From: Medakamo hakoo
Taxonomy: Eukaryota > Chlorophyta > Trebouxiophyceae > Coccomyxaceae
NCBI GenBank assembly: GCA_026636295.1
Contig: CP089457.1
Location: 797,459 to 861,458, forward strand
DNA: 64,000 bases
Reading direction: 5' to 3'
A program made the translations under genes and the position numbers. This document shows, in pieces, positions 49,529 through 60,228 of this stretch; position 1 is the first letter of the stretch; each line of letters starts with the position of its first letter. The notes under the pieces are model-generated. The model was not told the origin of the DNA, ran no database searches, and saw nothing but the letters and a program-made list of their open reading frames with translations.

Positions 49529-52500
49529 TCACAGCAGGGCATAGCGCACGGCCTCGTTCCCAAACTCGACGGGCGAGTCTTCCTCGCCCGCGCCGCCACC
49601 CAGGCGGACGACCTCGCACTCCTCCACCATGGCGCGTAACGTCGCCGCCAAGGCGCTGGAAGCGGGAGCGGAGCCGCCGGTGTCGACGCCCAGGCGCGCG
49701 GCTACACCTGCAGCGGTCGCCGGGCCGTCGGCCAGCGCCGCCCGCACGGCGCCGCGGTCGACGGCCTTGGTGGACGGTGGGCGCGGCAGTGGGGTCGGGG
49801 AGGTGGACGGGGCGGCAGCAGCCGTCGCAGCGCCGCCGCAGCCGGCGTCCGTGCGCGGGCGCTTGGCATCGGGTTGTTCGGCCGGCGCACCACCACCACC
49901 ACCACCACCACCACCACCACCACCACCCTCGGCAAACCAGCCGCGGCGGGCCGCCGCCATGGCCGCGGCCACCCGCACCGCCCCGTGCCCCAGTCCATGG
50001 TACCCGCGCCCGTTCACTTGGTCCTTGACGTAGGAACTCATGAACCGACCGTGCTTGGCCGTGGGAGCAGCGGCCGCGGCCGACACGACGCCGCGCGCGC
50101 TCGCTTCTGTCAAGCCCGCTTCGGCCGCCAGGCGCATCCAATCCAAGCCGTCCGGGGACGCGACGCCAGCAGCAGCGACGTAGCCAAAGACCGTGTCGGT
50201 CTTGATGGGTTTGGGCCGGTCCGTCGTCGCGATGGACTCGACGGTTTCGCCCGCAGCGAATCGGGCCAGAGCCGCGGCCGCGGCGCCTTTCGGCTCGTCC
50301 AGCGTCGCGACGCAGGCCGTCACGGCGGCCAGGGACTGGCCCGAGAGACCCGCCCACACGGCGTCGGGCGTCCAGGCGGTCAGGGGAGCGTTGCCCGTGC
50401 CGGCGGCGCCGCTGCCAGGCGGGCGGGCGGGACCACCGCCAGTCCCACACCCACCGCCACTGCCGCCACAACTGCCACGGCCACCTCCTTTCTCGCGGGC
50501 CTCCGCATCCTCCAAATCCTTCGACACGGCCAGGTCCAGGTGCGGGTCGGCGGCCCCCACCAACGCCATGCCCGCGGGCGTCGCCGCGATGGCCGAGTAC
50601 GACCGCGCGCCCGGGCCGCCCGCCCCCATGGTCCGCGTTTCCTCGGCCAGCAGGCCATGCACCATCAACAGCCCCGCCAGCGCGCGCCACCAGTCGGGCG
50701 AGTGCGCGGCGCCGGAGCCGTGCAAGCGGATGGCCGTGCCCGGGATGGTCTTGGTGGTGACCCAGTCCGGGACGTCCTTGCCGTGGCCGCCGCGCAGGAG
50801 CGCGACGGGTTTGCCCAGCCCAGAGTGGCCGCCGTACAGGGCGACGGCCGCGATCAGGAGGCGGGCTTCAGGGCCGACGTCGCGGTGTGGGGACTCGCCC
50901 CGGTCGCAGTTGTCGCAGCAGGTGCCGGGAAGGGGGCGGGTGGCGGCGGACGAAGGCCCGGGCAGCGCGGCTGCAGCAGCAGCGGGCGTCGACGCGCCAC
51001 CCCCACCACGCCCGGCGTCCTGGCCAAAGTGCGCCAACAAAAACTTGTGGCGGCAGCCCGTCGTCAGGCAGAAGCGTTGCATGGCGGCCTTGCCTTCTTC
51101 GTAGGCCGCCCGCCCCGACGCGGACAGCGAGCCCGGGTGTTTGACGGCCGCGATGGAGTTCCAGTCGTGGTCGGCCCACAGCAGCACGCATTCCGCGGGC
51201 GCGCCGTCCCGGCCCGCCCGCCCCACCATCTGGTAGTAGCCTTCGACCGTGGCGGCCACGCCCACCAAGTAGACGCGGCGGATGGACGGGTGGTCGATGC
51301 CCATGCCGTACGCCACCGTCGCGCACACGACGTTCAGGGCGCCCGCCAGGAATTTGGAGTGGACGGCCGCGCGGTCGTCGCGGCCGGCGTGGTAGACGCC
51401 GACGGGCTCGGCCAACGCGCGCTCCAGCGCCGACGCCAGCTTTTCGGCGTCCGGGCGGGAGATGGTGTAAATGATGGTGGCGGGCGTGACGCCCCCGTTT
51501 TCCGCCTTGATCTTCAGCAGGTCGTCGCGGATGTAGGAGGGCAGCGGGCCCTCGCCGGACGGCCGCTTGGCGACGACCAGGTGCAAGTTGTCGCGGGCGA
51601 AAGACTCCACCCACACAGCAGGGGACCGCAGGCGCAGGGAGGCGATGATGTCGGCGCGCGCGCGGGCGGGGGCGGTCGCCGTCAGGGCGAGGAAAGGGAT
51701 GGCGGGAAGGGCGGACCGGAGCTCGCCCAGAGTTTTGTAGTCCGGGCGAAAGTCGTGGCCTGTGGGGTGCAGGGTTGGTTTGGTGGCGGGAAGGGGCGCG
51801 TGAATGGATCGCGGCGGACGCGTGTGACAGGGAGAGACAGCCCCGCCGCGTCTGGGGGTGCTTTTGGCCCACCCACCAACCCACCACCGCCCCCATGCCC
51901 CCGTCCCACCTCCTCCCACCCAAGGAAGCAACACTCACCCCACTCGGACACGCAGTGCGCTTCGTCCACGGCCACCAGGCACAGTTTGCCCGCCGCAGCC
52001 AGGCCCTGCAGCCGGTCGCGCGCGACGGCGGCCAGTTCGGGCGTGATGTAGACCAGCGAGAAGGCGCCCTCCCACGCGCGCGCGGTGACGGACGCGTCGG
52101 ACTGGGCGGAGCCAAGGAAGGCGGCGGCGATGCCGCGCTTGGTCAGGGCGGACACCTGGTCCTGCATGAGCGAGATCAGGGGGCTGATGACGATGGCCGT
52201 CTTGCCGACCACGAGCGGCGGGACCTGGTAGCACAGCGACTTGCCGCCGCCCGTCGCCATGACGACCAGGCCGTCGTTGCCTTGCACGGCGTTGGCGACG
52301 GCCGCTTCTTGGCAGGCCCGGAAGGCCGGGTAGCCCCAGTGGCGGTGCAGGACGGCCAAGGGCGTGGCGTGGTGGTGGGGGTGGTGCGACAGTGCGGCCG
52401 GCGCGGCCGCGGCCGGCGCTTCACCTTTGGCGGCGCCGGACGACGGCGCGACGGAAGCGAGCACTTCCGCGCCGGCTGCTTTGGCGGCACCGGAGCGCGG

Positions 52501-52596
52501 GGCGACGGGTGGGGCGGCGGCGGCCGCCATGGCTGACGACGGCAGGGGAGCTGTCGGTAGCTGGTCGGCCGGCGCGGTGGGCGGGGGCGAAGCCAT
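49529..52596 (-). CDS. RecQ-family DNA helicase
   Basis: 3'-5' DNA helicase for recombination and replication-fork repair. Two exons, 52596..51939 and 51759..49529 (donor GTGAGT, acceptor CCCACAG, phase 1 inside SEWGHDFRPDY); 962 residues. Residues 1-70 are Ala/Pro-rich. Motifs: WGYPAFRACQEAAV, Walker A ATGGGKSLCYQVP (about 113), DEAH (211-214), LTATAPARA, VVCATVAYGMGIDHPSIRRV and QMVGRAGRDG (about 398). The zinc-binding subdomain has CLTTGCRHK and TCCDNCD (about 446-500). After the RQC-like region a helix-turn-helix segment (ALARFAAGETVESIA, KTDTVFGYVAAAG) like the C-termini of bacterial RecQ and WRN follows. No HRDC or exonuclease domain is seen. A Gly run of about 14 is coded by the CAC repeat near 49888. 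Start at the first ATG; RecQ fold begins soon after. Confidence 0.93.
49888..49927. repeat. (CAC)n triplet repeat coding a Gly run in RecQ
   Basis: About thirteen CAC/CCA triplets (GTG/GGT on the coding strand), read as poly-Gly in the RecQ C-terminal tail. Confidence 0.85.
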
Positions 52597-52969
52597 GTGC
52601 GCGCGAGTGTTGAAAGGCGTGCGTGAAAGACCAGTTCACACGCCGCTCTCCGGGCACGGTGGGTAGGCCAAATCCCGGGCTTGGTGATCGTGGACGCGCG
52701 GGCGTGTGAGAGCGGGGGTGGCGGGGGCGCGCGGCAGGTGCGCAAAAAAAAAAAACGCTGCCGAGCGCGGCCGCTTTAAAAATTGCAGAGTGGGGGGGCG
52801 GCTGCCCCACCCTCCGCCCTTCTCTCTTTCGTTTTTTTACTCCCGCCTGTCCACGCCGTCGCGACCCACTCTCACACCTTTTTGCTCGACACTCTGAGCA
52901 CAGCCACCTCAATTCATGCCGTTGTGTACTCTCAAGTCTCTGACCTCACTCACACCTCACTCATTTGTT
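52597..52969. other. 373-bp intergenic region, no gene seen
   Basis: Between the RecQ start and the PfkB-kinase stop, both minus strand. Contains A13 near 52742-52754 and CTTTAAAAATTG at 52772-52783, the most AT-rich patch, about 180 bp above the RecQ ATG. No gene recognised. Confidence 0.4.
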
Positions 52970-54100
52970 CTACGGCACCTCCACGACCCCGCCCGCCTCC
53001 CACGCCGCCAACGCCGCTCTCACCCCACCATCGCTGGGCATGCTCGGCCCCGCGCCCGCCACCTGCACGCACAAGGCGGCAGCAGCGGACGCGTAAGCCA
53101 AGCGTTTCGCGGGTGGCAGGCCACGCAGCAGCGCCACCGCGTACGCGGCAGTGAAACAGTCGCCGGCACCCGTCGTGTCGACGACGGCCTTGACCGGCGC
53201 GGCGGGCTGCGGCGTGACGACGGCCGGGCTGCTCCCACTCCCGCGCTCCACCAGCACCGACCCGGCCGCGCCGCGCTTGACCAGGACGGAGGTCAGGGAT
53301 GGAGCCGCGGACAGCAGCTGGCGCGCTCCCGCCACCGCACTGGCTTCGTCCTCTCCGACCGAGGCGTCGCTCCCCCGCCCGACCAGCCTGGCCAGCTCCG
53401 TCTCGTTCGGCGACAGGACGTCCACGCACGCCAGGAGGTCGGGCGGGATGGGGGCGTCCACGCCACCCGCGTCCAGGATCACAGGAATGCCGGCGGACCG
53501 AGCGGCCCGCGCCGCGGCGGCGTTGACGGCGTCCGGCACTTCGCGCTGGAGCAGCAGGCCGCCCGCGCGGCCGGACGACAGGTCGGCCGTGGCGGACGCG
53601 AGGGCGCCGCCCTCGCCCTCCCAGCCCGCCGTGTTGGCCCCACCCACGATGACAATGCTGTTTTCACCGCTCGCGTCCTGGACCAGGATGACGGCCGTGC
53701 CGGTCGGCGTGCCGGGCAGGGTGGCCACGCGCGCGGCGTCGACGCCCGCGGCGGCCAGGCTGGCCAGGAGGAGGGCGCCGCCGCCGTCGGGCGTGGCGGC
53801 GCTGCTCCCGCCAACCTGGCCCACCATGACGGTCGGGTAGCCCAACTTGCCGGCGGCGACCGCTTGGTTGCCTCCCTTCCCGCCGGGGAAGGTGGCGAGG
53901 GAGGACGCGGCGAGCGTTTCGCCTGGGGCGGGGAGTCGGTCGACCCGGAGGACGAGGTCGGCGTTGAGGGAGCCGACGACGTACAGAGGTGGAGGCACAG
54001 ACGAGGGGGAGGCGGTGACGGGCGGTGGTCCCCGTGCCGGCCGGGCGGCCGGGCGGCCGAACGCCTGGCAGCGGGCCGGGTTGGGCCGAGCCAGACGCAT
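52970..54100 (-). CDS. PfkB-family carbohydrate kinase, ribokinase-like
   Basis: Sugar kinase of the ribokinase subgroup, converting ribose to ribose-5-phosphate or acting on a related substrate. Single exon, 376 residues. Residues 1-48 are Arg/Pro/Ala-rich and may be an organelle leader. The core opens YVVGSLNADLVLRVDRLP, followed by GETL and the PfkB signature FPGGKGGNQAVAAGKLG (about 70); NSIVIVGGAN, SPNETELARLVG and LVKRGAAGSVLV follow in family order. The catalytic anion-hole motif DTTGAGDCF (about 307) is intact. GGKGGNQA with Gly in place of the usual Ala is a minor change. The upstream in-frame GTG at 54173 is not used; ATG at 54100 is the first Met. Head-to-head with centrin. Confidence 0.92.
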   Translation of the reverse strand: MRLARPNPARCQAFGRPAARPARGPPPVTASPSSVPPPLYVVGSLNADLVLRVDRLPAPGETLAASSLATFPGGKGGNQAVAAGKLGYPTVMVGQVGGSSAATPDGGGALLLASLAAAGVDAARVATLPGTPTGTAVILVQDASGENSIVIVGGANTAGWEGEGGALASATADLSSGRAGGLLLQREVPDAVNAAAARAARSAGIPVILDAGGVDAPIPPDLLACVDVLSPNETELARLVGRGSDASVGEDEASAVAGARQLLSAAPSLTSVLVKRGAAGSVLVERGSGSSPAVVTPQPAAPVKAVVDTTGAGDCFTAAYAVALLRGLPPAKRLAYASAAAALCVQVAGAGPSMPSDGGVRAALAAWEAGGVVEVP

Positions 54101-54377
54101 GTGTCCGGGTTGGACGGAAAAGGGGGGGGCGCGTGTTGAGAGACCGTGTTCCAGCGACCAGCGGTATGCGGGCACTGAGGTGAAAGTGTCTGGCTACTGG
54201 GTGGTGGGCGCAGGAGGGGGGGGAACCACCTGGATGGGGCGGCGGGCGCGCGGCGTTTTTTTTTTTCGGACGGAGAGGAGAGGGAGGAGTGACGCCCTCT
54301 CCTCCGCGCTCTCGTTCGCTCGGCCCATTATTGCTTTCGAAAGCACGCGCACGTTTCGCCACGCACGCCACGCACTC
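54101..54377. promoter_or_regulatory. 277-bp shared region (ribokinase-like / centrin)
   Basis: Head-to-head spacer with a T10 run near 54256-54265 and GAGAGGAGAGGGAGGAG purine tract after it. The proposed centrin ATG lies at its right edge. Confidence 0.4.
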
Positions 54378-55356
54378 ATGGTACGCTGCCCTGCCCTTCC
54401 GCCGCTCGCGGGGCGTCGGCCGACATTCAGACCCATCGTCCGCGCGCGTGGACCTCTGCACGTGGGCGTCTCGGCCCGAAAAGGCAGACCTTCCCAGCCC
54501 CGGCCGGGCGCGAAATTGCTCGCTCGCTGCGTCGCTCGTTTTTTTGCGCACGCCACGCCCGCCCCTTGCGCGCCCCTCCGCCGCATCCTGCCCGCCCTGC
54601 CAGACCCGCCGTCCACACCTATCACCTGACAGAAGCGCCGAGGCGTGGCGACACGGCTCTACCCTCTCACGCGCTCTCTCCCAAACTGTCTGCTCACACT
54701 CCACACGACAGCAAGCTGCCTACCGCCGGGGCGCCGCCGGCGCCCGCCGCGACCTGATCGCCGCCCACAAGCCCGGCGGCGCTGCCCCGGCCGCTCTGAA
54801 GGAAGAGCAGAAGCAAGAGATCCGGTGAGTTTGCGTGGGCGGTGTTTTTTTCGGAGGGGCAGCTGTCTTTGCGCTTCGCGTTCGGGACGCAAGGCCGCCT
54901 CGGCCAGCGCTCAACCAGCGCTTACCCCATCATCCCACAACCACCACCCACAGTGAGGCCTTTGACCTCTTCGACACGGACGGGTCGGGCACTATCGACG
55001 TGCGTGAAGTCAAGGTGGCCATGCGGGCGCTGGGCTTTGAGCCGGCCGCGGACGAGGTCGCGGCCCTGGCCGGCGGGGCCGACCACGTGTCCTTCGAGGC
55101 CTTTGCGTCCGCCATGGCCGCCAAGGTCGCGGCCCGCGACCCGGCGGCCGAAGCCCGCAAAGCCTTCCGCCTCTTTGACGCGGGCGAGACGGGCAAGATC
55201 GGGTTTGCGGACCTGAAGCGTGTGGCCACCGAGCTGGGCGAGCCGCTGACGGACGCGGAGCTGCAGGAAATGATCGACGAAGCGGACCGGGATGGGGACG
55301 GCCAAGTGGACGAAAGCGAGTTCATGCGCGTCATGGCGAAAGCCGGTGTGGTGTGA
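54378..55356 (+). CDS. Centrin (caltractin)
   Basis: EF-hand protein of centrioles, basal bodies and spindle poles; a link to flagella or mitosis. Proposed exons 54378..54380 (ATG only), 54712..54824 and 54954..55356; 172 residues, close to the usual 165-172. [20 protein letters not shown] is regenerated across the last junction (donor GTGAGT, acceptor CCACAG, phase 2). The 5' end is inferred: exon 2 starts after ACGACAG, is open in phase 0 but lacks Met, and the first upstream ATG followed by a usable donor is ATG|GTACGC, the same donor as in SHMT and the Sec16-like gene. EF1 ([12 protein letters not shown]) and EF4 ([12 protein letters not shown]) are canonical calcium loops; EF2 and EF3 ([12 protein letters not shown]) are degenerate. 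A TGTAA element lies 62 bp after the stop. Exon 1 needs transcript support. Confidence 0.9.
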
Positions 55357-55662
55357 GCGTGTGTGTGTGGAGGTGTGGAGTTGGGGGTGCGTGTGCGCGC
55401 GTGACGCCCCCCTCGACTGTAAGAAACCTTTCCCGACCCGACCTGCCTGTTTTCTTTGCGAGGCGACAAACGCACAGGCGGAGACTGACATACATGCGCG
55501 CTAACCCCCTCCAGCACGCAGATTCTTCATCCGCCAGTACGGCCTCCCCAAGTGCAGCCTGGCGGCACGGGCCAGGGCGGCAGCAGGACAAGCACACGCG
55601 TGGTCCAGAACTGTGCGACACTCCGCAGCTACAAACACCGACACACACCCACACACGCACAC
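55357..55662. other. 306-bp convergent 3' region
   Basis: Between the centrin and Sec16-like stops. Contains a GT-rich tract just after the centrin stop, a TGTAA (about 55418) that could serve as a green-algal-type poly(A) signal, and an AC tract near 55637-55660. No gene seen. Confidence 0.4.
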
Positions 55663-58600
55663 TCAGGTCAGGTCCAGCTCGTCGTCGCCGCCCCACCCGT
55701 CCCCGCCGCCGCCGGCGCCGGCGCCTCCGACGTCCAGGACGTCGTCCTCGATCGCCCACCCGCCGCCGTCGCCCGCGGCATCTTCTTCGACGGCCCACGC
55801 GTCGCCTTCAGCGGCGGCGGCAGGCGCGGCAGCGGGCACGTCCTCGTCCTCCACCGCCCAGTCGCCGGCCGGCTCAGCTGCTTCTTCCGCTGCCGGCGCC
55901 GCTGCCGCCGCGGCTTCCTCTTCCACCGCCCAGTCGCCGCCCGCGTCGTCGCCGCCCCAGCCGTCGTCGTCCGGGACAGCCGGCGCGGCTGCGGCTTCCT
56001 CGCCGCCGCGGGCAGACCAGGCGGCGGTGGCGGCAGGGGCGGGCGAGGCGGTGACCCAGCCGCCAGTGTCGGCGGGCGGTGGCGGTGGGGGCGGCGGTGC
56101 GGGTTCGCCCGCCACGCCCTCCTCCTGCCCGCCCAGCGCCACGCCTTCCTCGCCCGCCCACCCGCCGCCCGCCTCGTCCGCCCACTCCGCGGCCAGGGCG
56201 GGCGGTGCGGGCGGCTGGTCTTCGGGCTCGGGAGCGGGCTCGCCCGGGGCGTCAACCCCCCAGTCGCCGCCGCCGGCGTCGTCGCCGTCGTCTTGACCGC
56301 CGCCGTCGTCGCCGCCAGCCCATCCTTCCTCGCCTTCCACGCCCGCCGCGGCGACCACGGCTTCCGCGCCGTCGTCGTCCGCCCAACCGTAATCGCCGCC
56401 CGCGCGCGGGGCGACGCCGCTCATCAGCGCCGTCGTGTCGCCGCCGTAGTCGTCGCCGTACCCGTACTCGGCTTCCACGCGGGAGAGGATGGGCTCGACG
56501 TCGACGCCGTGGCGGCCGAGCAGGCCGCCCAGCTCCGCGACCTTGGCCGTCTCCTGGCCCAGGCAGGCCAGCAAGTCGGCGAATTCGGCCTGCTGTTCGG
56601 CGAGGGCGGCGGCGAGGGCGGGGACGTCGTCAGACCCGGCGGGCGCCGCCGCCACCGCGTCCAGCTCGGCCCGCAGCGCCGTAATGGTCGACTCGGCGTC
56701 GGCCAGGGCCGCGCCGGCCGTCGCGGCTTCGGTGCGGGCGGTCGCCGCGTCGGCCCGGGCGTCTTCCAGGGCGCGGGAGGCGGCAGCAGCCTCCTCAGCG
56801 AGGCGGTCGGCGCGGGCAGTCGCTTCTTGCGCGGCCGCCCGCGCTGCCTTTGCCTCAGCGACGGCTTCGCCCGCCGTCGCGCCCGCGCGCGCGTCGGCTG
56901 CGGCCGCTGCTTCTTCAGCCGAGGCCGCACGCGCGGCCTCTTCAGCGGCGGTGGCCAAGGCAGCCGCGGCGCGGTCTTCCGCTTCAGCCGCCCGGGCGTC
57001 AGCGGCGGCGACAGCGGCTTCAGCCGCCGCGGCCCGCCGCTCCGCGTCCGCCGCGCGGCCATCCGCTGCGGCCGCGCGCCGCTCCGCGTCTGCCGCCGCC
57101 CCAGACCCGCCCGCCGCCCGGGCTTCCGCGTCAACGGCACGGCCCTCAGCCTCAGCAGCCCGGGCGTCGGCTTCAGCGATGCGGGCTTCGGCCGCGGCCG
57201 CGCGGGCGTCGGCGTCCGACGCCGCGGCTTCGGCCGCGGCCGCGCGCGCGTCGGCGAGCGAGGTGGACCGCTCGGCGTCGGTCGCGACGGCAGCCGACGC
57301 GGCGGCGCGGGCTTCCGCGTCGGACGCGCGGGACGTGGCTGCCGCCAGTTCGGCCTGCACGTCGGCCAGCCTGGCTTCGGCGGCGGCCAGGGCTTTACCC
57401 GCGCCGGCAGACTCGGTGGCCGCGGCCAAAGCTTCTTCCAGGCGCTCGACCTCGGCCCGGTGTTCGGCGAGCGCGGCACGCAGCGTGTCCACCTCTGCCC
57501 GCAGCCCGGCGCTGGCGGCGTTGCCACCAGCGCCGGACCCGCCATCAGTGCTGCCGCGCCCTGCCGCCGCCGCGGCCCGGCGCGCCCGCATCAGCTCGCC
57601 CTGCAACCCTTCAATCTCCTCATCCTTGGCAACAAGCTCACCGCCAAGTTCTTCCAGTTCGGCCGTGAGCTCGTCCAGGCGGGATTTCAGGGCGGACGCG
57701 TCGTCTTCGGAGGAGGGGGAGGTGGCTTTGGCGTTGACGGCGGCAGCGGTGGCCGCGGCCGCGACGGCGGCGGCGGTCGCGGCTTCCGCCGCAGCGGCGG
57801 CCGCGGCTTGCGCCTCCGCTTCCGCCCGCGCGGCATCGGCATCCGCCCGCGCCCGCGCGGCGTCCGCCTTGGCCGCATCGGCTTCGGCACGCAGGGCCGC
57901 CACCTCGTCCTCTTTCTCGGCGGCTAACGTCGCGTTTTGAGCGGACAGCGCGTCAAGCTTGGCCCTGGCCGCCTCCAAGTCGCGCGCCGCGTCTTCCAAG
58001 CGGTCGCGCAGCACGGACGGCGGGGTGGAGGGCGGCTCGGAGGATGCGGAGGTCGTGGCAGGGGCAGCAGCGGTGGAGGCGGCGTTGACGTCCATGGAGG
58101 ATGGAGGTTGGAGGGCGGTCGCGGCGGCGCCGCCACCTCCACCCAGCGCGTCGGCCGCCGCAGCGTACGCGGCGTCCGAGGCGGCTGGCGGTGCGCCGTC
58201 CGCGTCCGCACCCCAGCCGCCGTCGTCCAGCGTGGGTGCCGCCGCTTCGGCCGGCCAGGACGGCGCAGGCGCTGCAGCAGGTGGAGGGGCGCGCGCAGCG
58301 GCGGCGGGTTTATCGGCCGCGACTCCACCCGTCAGCGCGCCTGCTGCTTCGGCAAAGCTCGTCACCCAGGCCGCCGCGCCGGCCGTCACGTCCCCGCCCG
58401 CCGCGACGGCCCGGTCCAGGGCCACGGTCAGCGTCTCTAAATCCGCCGCGTCCCGGCGGGTAGGCGTGGAGGCCGGGGAGGGGGACGCCGAGGGCGCGAG
58501 CGGCGCGGCCGCGCCGCCCCCACCCTCCTCCTCCTCCGACAGGCCGTCCCAGGCCGGGGCGGCCAGCTTGCCGCCCGGGGCGGGCGCGGCGGGCGGCGGG

Positions 58601-59877
58601 AGCCACTCGCCTAGTGAGCCGGTGGACCCATTGGCGCCGGCGGCGGGTGGTGGTGGGGGTGGGTGCGGCGCACGCGCGGCGGCCGTGCCTGTGTCCGGTT
58701 TTTTGACGCCCAGGCCGGCCACCCAGGCCGCGACCTGGTCCTCGGTGTACGTGCCGGACGCGACGTAGTAGGCCGCCCATTGCTGGACCTCGTCCCAGGT
58801 GTATTGCTTGCCCTGTTCGGGCGCGGGCGTGGTGGTGTCGGCGGCTGGGCCGGCACCGCCGCCGGCTGACACGCTTTCCGCGACGCTCGCAGCGCGGGGC
58901 ATGCCCGCCGGCTCGGCTGGGAACTGGTGTTGGGCCGGCAGCGGCGCCGTCCAGGAGGACGCGTTGTTGTTGTCCGCGACGGACTCGGCCGTCTCCATGA
59001 CGGTCGTGGACGGCGGCGGTTGGGGTGGTGGTGCTTCAGGCGCAGCCGCGGCAGACGCGCCCCGCCGCCCGCGCCGCCCGCCCGCGCTGGGCTCGCGGCG
59101 CGGCGGGACGTCAAAGTGGTGGCCGGCCGCCGGGGCGGGTGCGGCGGCGCCCCCACCGCCGCCGCCGGGGACGAAGAACGCCGGCGGGCCGGCCGCACCA
59201 GGCGCGGGCGGGGGCGGGCCGACGCCAGGAATGACGGACGAGGGGGGTGGTCCGGCGGCCGCCGTTCCGACGACGCCCACCAGCCCCGTGTCCGCGTACC
59301 GGGAGCTGGTCTTGCGCGGGTCGTACGGCGCGGTCAGGGAGGAGGGCGGTGGAGGAGCAGGGCCAGCGTCGGGCGCGGACGCGGCGGACGACGCCGTGGT
59401 CGGCGGAGGCGGCGGCGGCCCCACGCCCGCCGGCGGCGGTGCGCCACGCTCCCTCCAGCACTTGAGCTCTTCGTCGTAGTAGAACTCGTTCTTCACACCC
59501 AGCTTGGCCTTAACCGGCTTTTTTGGCTTGCCGTCGTCGCCGGTTGTTGTAGCAGGCTGGGGGAGAGCGAAATCGAGGGGGGGGGGGGAGCGCGCGAGCG
59601 AGGGTGAGAGAAGGTGCGGTTGGATTGGGGGTGGGAGGGTGGCCCTGCGGCACTTTAGCCGTCAGTCGGGACCCGCAGAGCTCGCGACATCGAGCGCAGG
59701 CGAGGTAAGAGGCCCACGGCCGTGCGAGGGCGGGGCGCCAGGCGGGCCTTGCATTGGGCCGAGCGCGCGCGACGGCAAACAGCGCCGTCGTTGTGCCGCG
59801 TCTCTCCCACAACCGCGTACCTTGCCACCACCACCAAGCAGCCGGCCAAAAAGGCCCGGCTTGGCGGCGTCGGCCAT
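55663..59877 (-). CDS. Sec16-motif protein with long Ala-rich coiled coil and acidic W-repeat tail
   Basis: Probable ER-exit-site or Golgi scaffold; function inferred. Two exons, 59877..59821 and 59556..55663 (donor GTACGC, acceptor CCCAG, phase 0); 1316 residues. The N-terminus MADAAKPGLFGRLLGG plus KAKLGVKNEFYYDEELKCW RERG (about 33-55) matches the short C-terminal motif of Sec16 proteins, here at the start of the protein. Residues 60-460 are Pro/Gly/Ala-rich with a TWDEVQQWAAYYVASGTYTE helix (about 240). A coiled coil of about 475 residues (about 490-965) follows, dominated by ADARAAEAE-type heptads. The last 250 residues are acidic with repeated WAVE[ED], WGGDD and W-[AG]-x-E/D motifs ending DELDLT. 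The Sec16 central domain is absent. Gly/Trp/Asp repeats resemble clathrin or COPII adaptor peptides. Alternative: a golgin-like tether. Confidence 0.7.
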
Positions 59878-60228
59878 GGGTGCGGCGGCAGGCTAGGAAA
59901 CCAGGCGGGCGCGTGCTTTTTGCGGTGAAAAAGCGACGCTCTGCGAATGGCGCGTCCGCGTTTGGTTTTCGCGGCGGCGGAGGGCGAAACCGCAGGTTCC
60001 TCACGCCGCTGAATGCCGGGCCGTGGGCACGGCAGGTACGCACACCCGCTGGCGGGATATGTGTGCGGATGTGTGGGGGTGGGAGTGTGCCCCCGCGTGC
60101 GAGTGTGCGCGTGCGACCAGTGCGGCGCGCACGCCGTTTGTTGCTGTGCCACCCTCCCACCACACTGTTCTCCATCCCAACCCTCGTCGTTTCCGTCCGC
60201 CCCCCGGCCGTCACGACTCTCCCGAAAG
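59878..60228. other. 351-bp intergenic region, no gene seen
   Basis: Between the Sec16-like start and the stop of the third hydrolase, both minus strand. Mixed composition, with a GTGTG-rich segment at 60060-60110. No gene recognised. Confidence 0.4.

Noticed and set aside
49874-52051. 725-codon plus-strand frame opposite RecQ
   Set aside because: The minus strand holds all helicase motifs in order; the plus frame is Gly/Arg-rich noise.
52916-54139. 407-codon plus-strand frame opposite the PfkB kinase
   Set aside because: No family resemblance; kinase motifs on the minus strand explain the region.
55418-55422. TGTAA as a general poly(A) signal marking green algae
   Set aside because: Found after centrin and after RSH (about 32167) but not consistently after other genes, so not used to place the organism.
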